This document shows, one piece after another, positions 1-7,469 of a DNA stretch of 59,149 nucleotides. This stretch comes from Hassallia byssoidea VB512170 (GTDB lineage Bacteria; Cyanobacteriota; Cyanobacteriia; Cyanobacteriales; Nostocaceae): positions 1 to 59,149 of the forward strand of contig NZ_JTCM02000033.1 of the NCBI RefSeq assembly GCF_000817785.2, in the 5' to 3' direction. The notes under the pieces are model-generated. The model did no database searches. It saw only the letters and a list, made by a program, of their open reading frames with translations, and had not been told where the DNA came from. Position numbers and translations under genes: made by a program. The stretch's first letter is position 1, and every line of letters begins with the position of its first letter.

Positions 1-106
1 AAAAATGGCACTCATAGTTCGTTTACTAGATCCTCAACACCCCACGACATTTTACAGATGTTGGCTGTCAATGAGTGAAAGAGTGTTTGTGAAACCCTAC
101 GAATGA

Positions 107-778
107 CTATTCTGAAACAGGCTTAACATCTTCGTGCAGTACAGCAAACTCGTTCCACAAATCAGGACGCTGCTTGACCTTGATATAACGCGTAGCCAAA
201 ATGGTGCAGCCATTGATAGAAGCCATTGTATGAAAGGTGCCTGGTGAGCGAAGTATTAATGATCCGGGCTTGAACGTGACACCATTCTCAATATAATCCC
301 CGGTTAACACTAGTACCATTTCATACCCTATATGTTCATGCAAGGCAACAAATGCACCAGCCTCATATTTAAGAATTGCAGCATCGGGACCTTGCGGGTC
401 TTGGTCTACCAAACTAAAGATTGTGTGAATCTCAACACCTTTTCTCACCTCTGGATGATAGGGCACGAACTCAAGATCAGTAGGCAAGGAAACATTTTCC
501 ATACCCAAGAACTTAAATTCCCTGTCGTTGATGGAATTGTATGGGAATGGGTCGAATTTTACTTGACCATTGCTCATCAATTGGCTATTTCTTGGAATAG
601 GACCCTCACCTTTATTTGTGCCGTTGTATCCCAATGGGGGTTCCAAAAAATCAGACAAAACCGGACAGCCTTCTTCTGAAATAGTCGTGGAGTTTTGAGG
701 ATCTTTAATACAAGGCTGTCCGGTTTTGTCCAGTTTTAGTGTAGGGGGTCTTTTTGACATTTGGTCGTTCTGTGACAT
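107..778 (-). CDS. Cupin-domain protein (ChrR-like cupin)
   Basis: Protein of 223 aa. The C-terminal two thirds (about residues 95-215) look like a single cupin barrel: a run with ALHEHIGYEMVLVLTGDY and then SPGTFHTM supplies the His/Glu residues that bind metal in cupins. This is the ChrR/anti-sigma type of cupin; the substrate is unknown. The N-terminal about 45 residues are odd: the DNA coding for KLDKTGQPCIKDPQ to GCPVLSDF forms a 17-bp perfect inverted repeat, and a related element lies between genes at 41985-42088. That segment is therefore probably an inserted palindromic repeat that kept the frame open. The gene is last in a minus-strand trio and starts 15 nt after the tautomerase stop. 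A second ATG seven codons in is also possible. Family assignment is good; function is inferred. Confidence 0.8.
   Translation of the reverse strand: MSQNDQMSKRPPTLKLDKTGQPCIKDPQNSTTISEEGCPVLSDFLEPPLGYNGTNKGEGPIPRNSQLMSNGQVKFDPFPYNSINDREFKFLGMENVSLPTDLEFVPYHPEVRKGVEIHTIFSLVDQDPQGPDAAILKYEAGAFVALHEHIGYEMVLVLTGDYIENGVTFKPGSLILRSPGTFHTMASINGCTILATRYIKVKQRPDLWNEFAVLHEDVKPVSE
654..730. repeat. Palindromic element inside the cupin gene
   Basis: Perfect 17-bp arms at 654-670 (GACAAAACCGGACAGCC) and 714-730 (its reverse complement), separated by 43 bp that include GAGGATCTTTAATACAA. The same layout recurs at 41985-42088. In this copy both arms are translated as part of the cupin protein. Confidence 0.8.
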
Positions 779-793
779 TTGCTTGCTCTTTAT

Positions 794-1189
794 TTAGGTT
801 GATTGAATTTTTCTTTGTTCCTGGCTAAGACCGTTGTAACCCCAGCTTTTTCCATCTATTTCCTGAATCGAAATATAGTTGGGGTGGATAGCACTGCCAA
901 GAGCCTCTGTAACGAGTTTCCAGGCTTGTGCTATCCAAAGAGCTTTTTCTTCGTCGGTATTTGTTCCTTTTGTGACAATAATACTCAACTCAAAAATTGC
1001 TTCATCATCACTTTTAACAGCACCGCCTACATACCATTGCGCTTGGCGATCGGCGGCTTCAAAACAAACAACAATTAATTTTTTATTTTTGCGAAGAGTT
1101 TTCTCAGTTATCAGAGATAAACTTTCAGCAAGCTTACCTCTGATATTCTCAGAAAATATCTTATTAGCCTTTAGTGTTATGAGCGGCAT
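794..1189 (-). CDS. Tautomerase superfamily protein
   Basis: Protein of 131 aa starting MPLITLKANKIFSE. Pro directly after the initiator Met is the catalytic N-terminal proline of the 4-oxalocrotonate tautomerase/MIF superfamily. That is why this ATG is chosen over an upstream in-frame start about 20 codons earlier. An AAGGA ribosome-binding site about nine bases upstream supports the choice. Later blocks (KKLIVVCFE, AIFELSIIVTKGTN) fit the beta-alpha-beta fold. It lies between a heme-oxygenase-like iron enzyme and a cupin, so it may act on a small keto acid or lactone made by that operon; this last point is inference. Confidence 0.82.
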   Translation of the reverse strand: MPLITLKANKIFSENIRGKLAESLSLITEKTLRKNKKLIVVCFEAADRQAQWYVGGAVKSDDEAIFELSIIVTKGTNTDEEKALWIAQAWKLVTEALGSAIHPNYISIQEIDGKSWGYNGLSQEQRKIQST

Positions 1190-1276
1190 AGCTTGTATTC
1201 CTTTTCGCGATTGTTGGTACTGCCACCAATGCTTAAGCCGTAACCGCAATCTACTTGCACTTCGGCTTTAAGCATT

Positions 1277-2323
1277 TCAAACACCACGTAAGGCGTTTAG
1301 GCGGCAAAGAGTATGATTGTCGGCTTGGTTGCGGCTTGACAAAATGCCCTTAAGAATACCGTCATAAACTCCGGCTCTGGCTTCGAGCATCCGCATCGCA
1401 GCAGAGAACACCTTTTGCAAGTCTTCACAAGTGTGCATGTAAGGCATTCCCGCAGCGAACCATCCCTCCCCGTGGTCTTCATCAAGTTCGCAGTGAACGA
1501 CAAAGAATTTCACCATGTCTTCACTCAAACCACGACGACGCAGATGTGCCAAAACTCGGCGCTGTTGCAGGGGAATTGCTAATTCCAAAGCTCCCATCCC
1601 ACCAATACCGTAATGAAGTCCATCGGCAAACCAGCAGAGGTTAATTTTGGTATTGAGTAGATTACAAGTTTCTGGGTTAATATCCTCTTCCCGCGCTCCA
1701 CCGAAGTAATCCATTAAGGGTTCAAATAAATTGGGATGAGCCTCAGCGAAATTCCCCTGACCAAACTCGTCATAGAGATTGTGATAAAGTTCTTCGCGCA
1801 TCTCAAAGGGCACAATCAGGCTGAAGGCGGCAACGTGCAGGTGAAAGCGTTGCATGTTAACTCGGTAATTGGCAAGGAAGTAGCGGACTTCTTCATCGCT
1901 CAAATTATCGCTATCAAACAGTTTAAATAATGGATGATGGTTGACACGATGCTGGCTAATCCGCTCTTTCAGCCACGGCATGAAAACTTCAACGCTCGTG
2001 ACTTCAGGAGGAAGTTGCTCTTGGGGTAAGTATTGCTGCTCAAGCTGCTCAATCAGGTGGCGAAGTTCCCATTCTCTGAAGAAGCGGGGAGTTCCTAACC
2101 CAAACCCCTCTCGCATTAAGCGCAAGTTCATGTCAAATAAAAGGAACTGAATTTTTTGCCAAGCAGAACCTCTTTTATTTTGAAAAGCTTCATGTGCCAA
2201 ATTTTCGACTTGCTCGACGGGGTATACATACTCCTTAAAATACTGCTTAAGTACTTCCCAGGAATTAATCTGTGAATCGTCAGATTTCATGGATACTCTT
2301 TCAGAGGAATTTAATTTCAACAT
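1277..2323 (-). CDS. Iron-containing redox enzyme, heme-oxygenase-like fold (HDO type)
   Basis: Protein of 348 aa, all-helical, of the Haem_oxygenas_2 / iron-containing redox enzyme family related to TenA and heme-oxygenase-like di-iron oxidases. Candidate metal-binding blocks are YHNLYDEFGQGNFAEAHPNL near the middle and ELDEDHGEGWF toward the C-terminus, with Glu, His and Asp at the helix positions such enzymes use. Family members carry out O2-dependent oxidation or C-C cleavage of amino acids, fatty acids or natural-product intermediates; the substrate here is unknown. Start supported by AAGGAAG upstream of the ATG. First gene of a minus-strand trio with the tautomerase (87 nt downstream) and the cupin. 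Confidence 0.8.
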   Translation of the reverse strand: MLKLNSSERVSMKSDDSQINSWEVLKQYFKEYVYPVEQVENLAHEAFQNKRGSAWQKIQFLLFDMNLRLMREGFGLGTPRFFREWELRHLIEQLEQQYLPQEQLPPEVTSVEVFMPWLKERISQHRVNHHPLFKLFDSDNLSDEEVRYFLANYRVNMQRFHLHVAAFSLIVPFEMREELYHNLYDEFGQGNFAEAHPNLFEPLMDYFGGAREEDINPETCNLLNTKINLCWFADGLHYGIGGMGALELAIPLQQRRVLAHLRRRGLSEDMVKFFVVHCELDEDHGEGWFAAGMPYMHTCEDLQKVFSAAMRMLEARAGVYDGILKGILSSRNQADNHTLCRLNALRGV

Positions 2324-2400
2324 TGTCTTTCTTCCTTGGTAAAACTAATTAGAACCTACGCATTAACAAAAAGGTGAAAAAGTTACTCGTTAGCTGTTAG

Positions 2401-2640
2401 CTATTAAGCTTTTAGCTCAACTGTTTTAACTTTAGAGATAAATCGAGAAGAACTAGGGAAGGTTTGACTTCTCCATTGAGTAGAGTTTTACATCGCCCGT
2501 GAGTATTAGTAAAAAGCACTGGCTTGTTAAACTACTGTTTGGTAATCTCTCAGATTTGATGTTCTCTCTGCCTTTCATGTTTTGAACTTTAGATAGCAAT
2601 CGAGAAGAACTAGGGAGTAAAATGCAATTTGTGAAAATAT
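2401..2640 (-). repeat. Two decayed copies of a small-ORF repeat (gap 2324-2742)
   Basis: Two copies of a block containing ATCGAGAAGAACTAGGG lie at about 2431-2461 and 2587-2615. On the minus strand they read SLVLLDLSLKLKQLS-stop and SLVLLDCYLKFKT-stop, matching the core of the intact small ORF at 3019-3180. The second copy can be followed past its stop into further matching residues (KAERTSN against KAETASN), so both look like degenerated paralogues. I see no other gene between 2324 and 2742. Confidence 0.6.
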
Positions 2641-2658
2641 TTTTTTGCTGAAAAAAGA

Positions 2659-2691
2659 AGATCCCCGACTTTTTGGATAAGTCGGGGATCT
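2659..2691 (-). terminator. Intrinsic terminator after the 64-aa ORF
   Basis: Perfect 13-bp stem (AGATCCCCGACTT with its complement) and a 7-nt loop. On the minus strand it is followed by CTTCTTTTTTC, so it fits a rho-independent terminator for the gene at 2743-2937. Confidence 0.75.
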
Positions 2692-2742
2692 AAAAATTAA
2701 AATAATTATTCTAAATGATTCGCTGAAATCTGCTAAATTAAT

Positions 2743-2937
2743 TCACTCAATTAACCACTTGCAAACTAACTTACCATTTTCAATCTCCCATTTTCCACTT
2801 AAACGACTTTTTTTGAAAGAATCTATGGACGAGTTGAGATAGTTGTTTGTTATCTGCTCAATTACAGATGAAGATTGAATCTCTTTTGTGGATAAAGAAT
2901 TAGCTTTGAAGAATAATTTTTGTTTGTTGAGTAGCAT
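2743..2937 (-). CDS. Hypothetical 64-aa protein
   Basis: Small basic protein starting MLLNKQKLFFKANSLSTKE and ending SGKWEIENGKLVCKWLIE. I recognise no family. It is probably real: AAGGA lies about 13 nt before the ATG, and a strong hairpin plus T-run terminator follows about 50 nt after the stop. It has no signal peptide or membrane segment. It sits in a block of small minus-strand ORFs upstream of the iron enzyme gene; a link to that operon is possible but not shown. Confidence 0.5.
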   Translation of the reverse strand: MLLNKQKLFFKANSLSTKEIQSSSVIEQITNNYLNSSIDSFKKSRLSGKWEIENGKLVCKWLIE

Positions 2938-3018
2938 AGTTGAGTATTTCCTTGTTTGAATGTTTACTAGTTTTTACATCGAGAATAGGAGAGTAGGATT
3001 TCTTCAATAAGTAGATTA

Positions 3019-3180
3019 TTAAGAAGCACTGACTCGTTGAGTGGCTTGCTGTGTGGTAATCTCGCTCTTGTTTGATGCCGTCTCTGCCTTCGATACTTTT
3101 AACTTTAGAGAGGGATCGAGAAGAACTAGAGAAGAGCGATCGCCATTTTTAAAAAAACTTTGAGAAGTTCTGTCAGCCAT
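3019..3180 (-). CDS. Small 53-aa peptide of a local four-copy family
   Basis: Starts MADRTSQSFFKNGDRSS, continues LVLLDPSLKLKVSKAE and ends QQATQRVSAS. The core SSLVLLDPSLKLK is repeated in three other places in this window (about 2431, 2587 and 3602), each soon ended by a stop, so this is the only full-length copy here. An upstream in-frame ATG at 3210 lies inside a terminator hairpin and is less likely. No clear Shine-Dalgarno is visible. It could be a small secreted or precursor peptide, or a repeat that happens to be open. No function assigned. Confidence 0.4.
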   Translation of the reverse strand: MADRTSQSFFKNGDRSSLVLLDPSLKLKVSKAETASNKSEITTQQATQRVSAS

Positions 3181-3203
3181 ATTATTTTGCCGAGCAAAGA
3201 TAA

Positions 3204-3235
3204 AGCCCATACCTAGAACTTTCCAGGCATGGGCT
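3204..3235 (-). terminator. Hairpin between two small ORFs
   Basis: AGCCCATACCT pairs with AGGCATGGGCT (11 positions with one G-U pair), followed on the minus strand by TTTATCTTT. Likely terminator of the 57-aa ORF at 3328-3501. Confidence 0.6.
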
Positions 3236-3327
3236 GAATTTTATGTCTACTACCAATAATTAGTTAACGGAATAATCGCTCTAAAAGTGATGCTTAACAG
3301 ACATAAGTTTTGCTCCGTAAACATAAA

Positions 3328-3501
3328 TTAACTAAGTTGAATTGCTATTTGATGGGAATAACTGCTAAATTTTGTACTATCGTTGGCGAAGATAAATTCG
3401 CTGTAGTTTGCCAGGTCATCGAGTCCAACCAAATTTAGGATGACTTCAGTTATTAGCCAAAATGCGAGGTCGAATAACACCTTTTTGTAATGAACTTGCA
3501 T
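3328..3501 (-). CDS. Small 57-aa hydrophobic protein
   Basis: Reads MQVHYKKVLFDLAFWLITEV, then ILNLVGLDDLANYSEFIF, ending SHQIAIQLS. A single hydrophobic helix (about residues 8-25) is followed by a short acidic part. AAGGAG lies 10 nt before the ATG and a hairpin terminator follows about 90 nt after the stop, so the gene is likely real. I do not recognise a named family. It sits with other small minus-strand ORFs between the iron-enzyme operon and the divergent response regulator. Confidence 0.55.
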   Translation of the reverse strand: MQVHYKKVLFDLAFWLITEVILNLVGLDDLANYSEFIFANDSTKFSSYSHQIAIQLS

Positions 3502-3600
3502 ATGGTTTCATCTCCTTGATAAGAAGAAAATTTGCACCTAAAGCTACATACCTGCTTAGTCTCTCAAGTCTTGAGTTAGACTCAATCGTTCTATATTTTT

Positions 3601-3636
3601 AAATTTAGAGAGTGATCGAGAAGAACTAGGGAAGAG
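3601..3636 (-). repeat. Fourth copy of the small-ORF core
   Basis: Minus strand reads FKKKICSSLVLLDHSLNLKI-stop, with a possible GTG start giving about 26 aa. It matches the intact copy at 3019-3180 across SSLVLLD-SL-LK. It lies about 80 bp upstream of the response regulator, in the divergent promoter region. Confidence 0.5.
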
Positions 3637-3713
3637 CAAATCTTTTTTTTGAAACACGGGAGCGATCGCACATCTTATGAGAAGATTGTCAAAGGTAAGT
3701 ACGCATAAATGCC

Positions 3714-6212
3714 ATGCGAATTTTGTTGATTGAAGATGACGAAGTTTTGCTTGAGGTGCTGTTGCAATCTCTTACCAGTCAGCACTATATCGTCGATGCA
3801 GTTCAGGATGGTCAAAGCGGTTGGGAATATGCCCAAAGTGCAAACTATGACCTAATTCTCACGGATGTGGGACTCCCCATACTCGATGGCATTAAGTTAT
3901 GCCAGCGATTACGCGCTGAGGGTTCCTCCATCCCGATTTTACTGATCACTGCCAAAGATGCCAGTAGCGATCGCATTCGTGGACTAGATGCAGGTGCAGA
4001 CGACTATCTAATCAAACCTCTAGATTTAGCAGAACTTCACGCACGCTTACGAGTATTGCTGCGACGTGGTGAAGTTTCCCCCACAACCGTCCTACAAGTA
4101 GGGAATTTACGTTTAGATCCTCGTAGTTGCGATGTAACTTACAAAGAAAAACCTGTAGCATTAACCCCCAAAGAATATACTCTGTTGGAAATATTTCTGC
4201 GAAACCCCTCACGGGTATTCAGTCGCGGACAATTAGTTGAGCATCTGTGGACATTTGACGATCCACCTTTAGAAGAAAGCGTTAAAGCACATATTAAAGG
4301 ATTGCGGCAGAAGTTGAAAAAAGCCGGCGCCGTAGATTGGATTGAGAACGTCTACGGTTTAGGATATCGGCTGAAGGAAGGAGTAGGAGAGAAGGAGGCA
4401 GGGGGCAGGGGGCAGGGGGCAGGGGGACTCCTTGGAGACAAGGAGACAAGGGGACAAGGGGACAATTCTTTCTCCCCCTCTCCCCATCCCCCCCTCTCCC
4501 CATCTCCATCCCAATCGCTCGAACAGCAGTTCAACCAAGGAATGAGTAAGCTGTGGCAGCAATATCAAGGGTTGATGATTCAACGCTTAAAGGCTCTGCA
4601 AACAGCAGCAACGGCAATACAGACCAAAACGCTTACCCCAGAGTTACGCGAGGATGCAAGGCAAGCAGCGCACAAGCTAGCAGGTGTATTGGGGATGTTT
4701 GACCGGGAAGCCGGAACTGTGTTGGCACGAGAAATTGAGGAAATTTTGTTGGAGGATGAAAATTTAGGGCAGAGGAGGGGACAAGGAGACAAGGAGACAA
4801 GGGGACAAGGGGGACAAGGAGGACAAGGGGGACTAGGGGGACTAGGGGGACAAGGACTTTCGGTGTGGGAATGTAAGCTGGTGTCTTTGGTGTCAGAATT
4901 AACTGATTTGCTGAATTTGGGTGAGCCAGAATTTTCTACCGATGCAGAAACATCTCGACTGTTGTTAATTGATTCTGACGCAAATTTATACCGAGATTTA
5001 CAGGAATTAGCGCATTCGGTGGATTTAACTTGGAAACAAATAGCAAACTTAGAGTTAGCAAAAACCTGGCTTCAGTCTCATTCACCAGATTTAGTAGTGC
5101 TGGCAGTGGATGCAGAGGAAAAGCAAGAAGATAGTTTGGCGCTGCTCTCGCAATTAGCAGTTAGGACACCATTTATACCAACAATAGTACTTGCTTCTGC
5201 TGATAAGCTGTTGAATCGAGTTACAATAGCTCGTCTTGGAGGACACGGATTTTTAGTTAGACCTGTGACTGCTGCTCAAATTTGGGATATGGCAACGCAA
5301 TTATTGCAGCGTACTCAGTCCTTAGCTGTAAATATATTAGCAGTCGATGACGATCCGGTATTTCTGGCAGCACTGCGCCCGATGTTGTCACCTTGGGGTA
5401 TACGGATGACGGGATTGGATGACCCCTTACGTTTTTGGGAAGTGCTGCGGTCTACTGTTCCGGATTTGCTGATTTTAGATATAGATATGCCGCAAGTTAG
5501 TGGGATTGAACTTTGTCAAGCAGTTCGTGCTGACCCTCAATGGCAAGGATTGCCGATTTTGTTTCTGACGGCTTCGAGCGATCGCTTTTACATCCAGCAG
5601 ATATTTACCATTGGTGCAGACGACTACCTCAACAAGCCAGTTGTACCAGCAGAACTACTAACCCGAATCACCAATCGTCTAGAACGTTCTCGCTTACTGC
5701 GAAACCTCTCCACCAAAGACGCTTTAACCAAACTGGCGAATCAAGCTCAATCGAGCCGTGACTTAGAACTTCTCATCAAAAGTATAAAGGATGAAGATGC
5801 AAATGTTCCTAATTCTTTCTGTTTGGCAATATTCGCTTTAACTGAATTGCCACAAATTAATCTCCAATACGGTCACACTACAGGCAATAATATTTTACAG
5901 CGGTGGGGTCATCTGTTCTGTGCAGCTTTTCGGGAAGCAGAAGTGTTGGGATACTGGGGTAACGGCGAGTTTGTCGTAGCGATGCCGATTTTCACCAAAC
6001 AACCAGCAGACATCGACGCAGAAAAGCTTGCTGTCAAACATCGCTTTTGGGAATTTATGACTACTTTACGGCAGCAAGTCTTCACCGCACCAGATAGCAG
6101 CCGTTTTCAAGTTAACTTTGATTTTGGTTTAGCTGAGTATCCGACTGACGGAGTAACTCTACAATCTCTATATCAAGTTGCCAATCAGCTCAAGAAAAAT
6201 CAAACGCTTTAA
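3714..6212 (+). CDS. Multi-domain response regulator: REC, winged helix, HPt, REC-like, REC, degenerate GGDEF
   Basis: Protein of 832 aa. Residues 1-115 are a receiver with D51 and K101. About 125-220 is an OmpR-type winged helix. About 275-350 is an HPt-like helical domain with AAHKLAGVLGMF. About 415-530 is a receiver-like domain lacking a clear phospho-Asp site. About 538-660 is a second true receiver (DDDP, LILDIDMP, NKP). The C-terminus is GGDEF-like, but the signature reads GNGEF, so cyclase activity is unlikely. The protein thus joins DNA binding, phosphotransfer and extra receivers in one chain, as in cyanobacterial hybrid regulators. Residues about 222-267 and 351-381 are low-complexity Gly/Pro/Ser inserts encoded by minisatellite DNA of the kind otherwise found between genes. 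No partner kinase is adjacent. Confidence 0.88.
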   Translation: MRILLIEDDEVLLEVLLQSLTSQHYIVDAVQDGQSGWEYAQSANYDLILTDVGLPILDGIKLCQRLRAEGSSIPILLITAKDASSDRIRGLDAGADDYLIKPLDLAELHARLRVLLRRGEVSPTTVLQVGNLRLDPRSCDVTYKEKPVALTPKEYTLLEIFLRNPSRVFSRGQLVEHLWTFDDPPLEESVKAHIKGLRQKLKKAGAVDWIENVYGLGYRLKEGVGEKEAGGRGQGAGGLLGDKETRGQGDNSFSPSPHPPLSPSPSQSLEQQFNQGMSKLWQQYQGLMIQRLKALQTAATAIQTKTLTPELREDARQAAHKLAGVLGMFDREAGTVLAREIEEILLEDENLGQRRGQGDKETRGQGGQGGQGGLGGLGGQGLSVWECKLVSLVSELTDLLNLGEPEFSTDAETSRLLLIDSDANLYRDLQELAHSVDLTWKQIANLELAKTWLQSHSPDLVVLAVDAEEKQEDSLALLSQLAVRTPFIPTIVLASADKLLNRVTIARLGGHGFLVRPVTAAQIWDMATQLLQRTQSLAVNILAVDDDPVFLAALRPMLSPWGIRMTGLDDPLRFWEVLRSTVPDLLILDIDMPQVSGIELCQAVRADPQWQGLPILFLTASSDRFYIQQIFTIGADDYLNKPVVPAELLTRITNRLERSRLLRNLSTKDALTKLANQAQSSRDLELLIKSIKDEDANVPNSFCLAIFALTELPQINLQYGHTTGNNILQRWGHLFCAAFREAEVLGYWGNGEFVVAMPIFTKQPADIDAEKLAVKHRFWEFMTTLRQQVFTAPDSSRFQVNFDFGLAEYPTDGVTLQSLYQVANQLKKNQTL
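4381..4512 (+). repeat. In-frame minisatellite in the response regulator (array 1)
   Basis: G-rich units (GGGGGCA, then GGAGACAA and GGGGACAA) followed by a C-rich run (CCCCCTCTCCCCATC). Translated as a Gly/Arg/Gln then Pro/Ser linker between the winged helix and the HPt domain. Confidence 0.8.
4767..4858 (+). repeat. In-frame minisatellite in the response regulator (array 2)
   Basis: Units of GGGGACAAGGA and GGGGGACTA, translated as a GQGG/GLGG linker after the HPt domain. Confidence 0.8.
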
Positions 6213-6273
6213 TTGACATGAGCATCCAAAATGTGCAAAATACCCCACAGGCTATAAGCCGCTGGCTCTAAAA

Positions 6274-6328
6274 ACAAAGCCTGCGGAGGCAGGCTATGAA
6301 GATTTGAGCCTGCCTCCGCAGGCTTTGT
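6274..6328. repeat. 22-bp-arm palindrome between convergent genes
   Basis: Perfect inverted repeat with arms ACAAAGCCTGCGGAGGCAGG(CT) and its complement, and an 11-nt loop. It lies between the stops of the response regulator (+) and rpe (-). It could end transcription from both sides. Its sequence looks like a dispersed cyanobacterial palindromic repeat rather than a classic T-run terminator. Confidence 0.75.
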
Positions 6329-6368
6329 ACATGTAGCCACACCCTTCTAGGGTGTTGGGCACTTAGAG

Positions 6369-7076
6369 TTAAACTTTTGCTAGTTCTGGCGAAGGACGCT
6401 TACTGTTGCGAATAGCTTTAATAGCCTCAGCATAATCAGGAGCGTTAAACACAGCTGAACCAGCAACGATCGCATTTGCACCAGCTTCCAAAACCTGCCA
6501 AGTATTATTAGCTTTCAGTCCCCCATCCACTTCAATCCACGGGTCTAAACCGCGTTCATCGCACATTGAGCGCAGCTTGCGGATTTTGGGTACGACTCCA
6601 GGAATGAAGCTTTGACCGCCAAAGCCTGGGTTAACACTCATAATTAACACTAAATCGCACAATTCCAAGCAATATTCAATTAACTCTAAAGGGCTACCTG
6701 GGTTGAGTACAACACCAGCTTTCTTACCAACCTCTTTGATTTGCCCTAAAGTACGGTGCAGGTGAGGGGAAGCATTATGTTCTGCATGAACGTAAATATG
6801 ATCTGCCCCTGCTTTGGCAAAGTCTTCAACATACTTTTCTGGTTCCACAATCATCAAGTGGACATCCAGAGGCTTTGTCGTCACCGGACGAATCGCCTCC
6901 ACAACCAGAGGACCTATCGTAATATTAGGTACAAAACGACCGTCCATTACATCAACATGAATCCAATCTGCTCCAGCCGCGTCTACGGCGCGAATTTCGT
7001 CTCCTAGACGACTAAAATCGGCTGATAAGATAGATGGGGCAATTACAATCGGCTTTTTAGATAGGTTTTGGGTCAT
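6369..7076 (-). CDS. rpe: Ribulose-phosphate 3-epimerase
   Basis: Interconverts ribulose 5-phosphate and xylulose 5-phosphate in the Calvin cycle and pentose phosphate pathway. Protein of 235 aa from [20 protein letters not shown]. The TIM-barrel landmarks are all present: [21 protein letters not shown], the VNPGFGGQ block and EVDGG, which supply the metal-binding and catalytic His/Asp residues and the phosphate loop. An upstream in-frame ATG at 7115 would add 13 residues not typical of the family, so 7076 is preferred. It stands alone; the next gene upstream is divergent. Confidence 0.95.
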   Translation of the reverse strand: MTQNLSKKPIVIAPSILSADFSRLGDEIRAVDAAGADWIHVDVMDGRFVPNITIGPLVVEAIRPVTTKPLDVHLMIVEPEKYVEDFAKAGADHIYVHAEHNASPHLHRTLGQIKEVGKKAGVVLNPGSPLELIEYCLELCDLVLIMSVNPGFGGQSFIPGVVPKIRKLRSMCDERGLDPWIEVDGGLKANNTWQVLEAGANAIVAGSAVFNAPDYAEAIKAIRNSKRPSPELAKV

Positions 7077-7149
7077 GGCTAGTGGCAAATTTAAGCGTCC
7101 TCGTCTTGTGAGCATTGTAACAAAATCTTGACCCAGCGCTCATCGATTT

Positions 7150-7440
7150 GATGGGGGAGTGGGGAGTGGGGAGTGGGGAGTGGGGGAGTGGGGGGAGTGG
7201 GGGACAAGGAGACAAGGGGAGCCAGCGCGTTGCGGTGAGACCAGCGCTGCGGGAGGGTTTCCCTCCGCAGGCGACTGGCGAACCCGAAGGGAGGTTCCCT
7301 CCGTTGTAGCGACTGGCGTGGACAAGGGGAAAAAATGCCCCATGCCCCATGCCCAATGCCCCATGCCCAATGACGGCAGGTGCTTCAAGTCTGGCGACCG
7401 AACGCACTGCCTCCCCAATGCCCAATGCCCCATTCCCATC
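7150..7440. repeat. Mosaic of minisatellite and dispersed repeats, rpe / S8 divergent region
   Basis: GGGGAGT units (7150-7200) are followed by a GGACAAGGAGACAAGG stretch, then a GC-rich dispersed block with GCCAGCGC and GCGACTGGC (7210-7320), then CCCCATGCCCAATG units (7336-7372 and 7412-7436). G-rich units lie on the left and C-rich units on the right. The whole divergent region is thus repeat DNA. Confidence 0.75.
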
Positions 7441-7469
7441 AACTAACAAATAACAACTAACAATTGACA

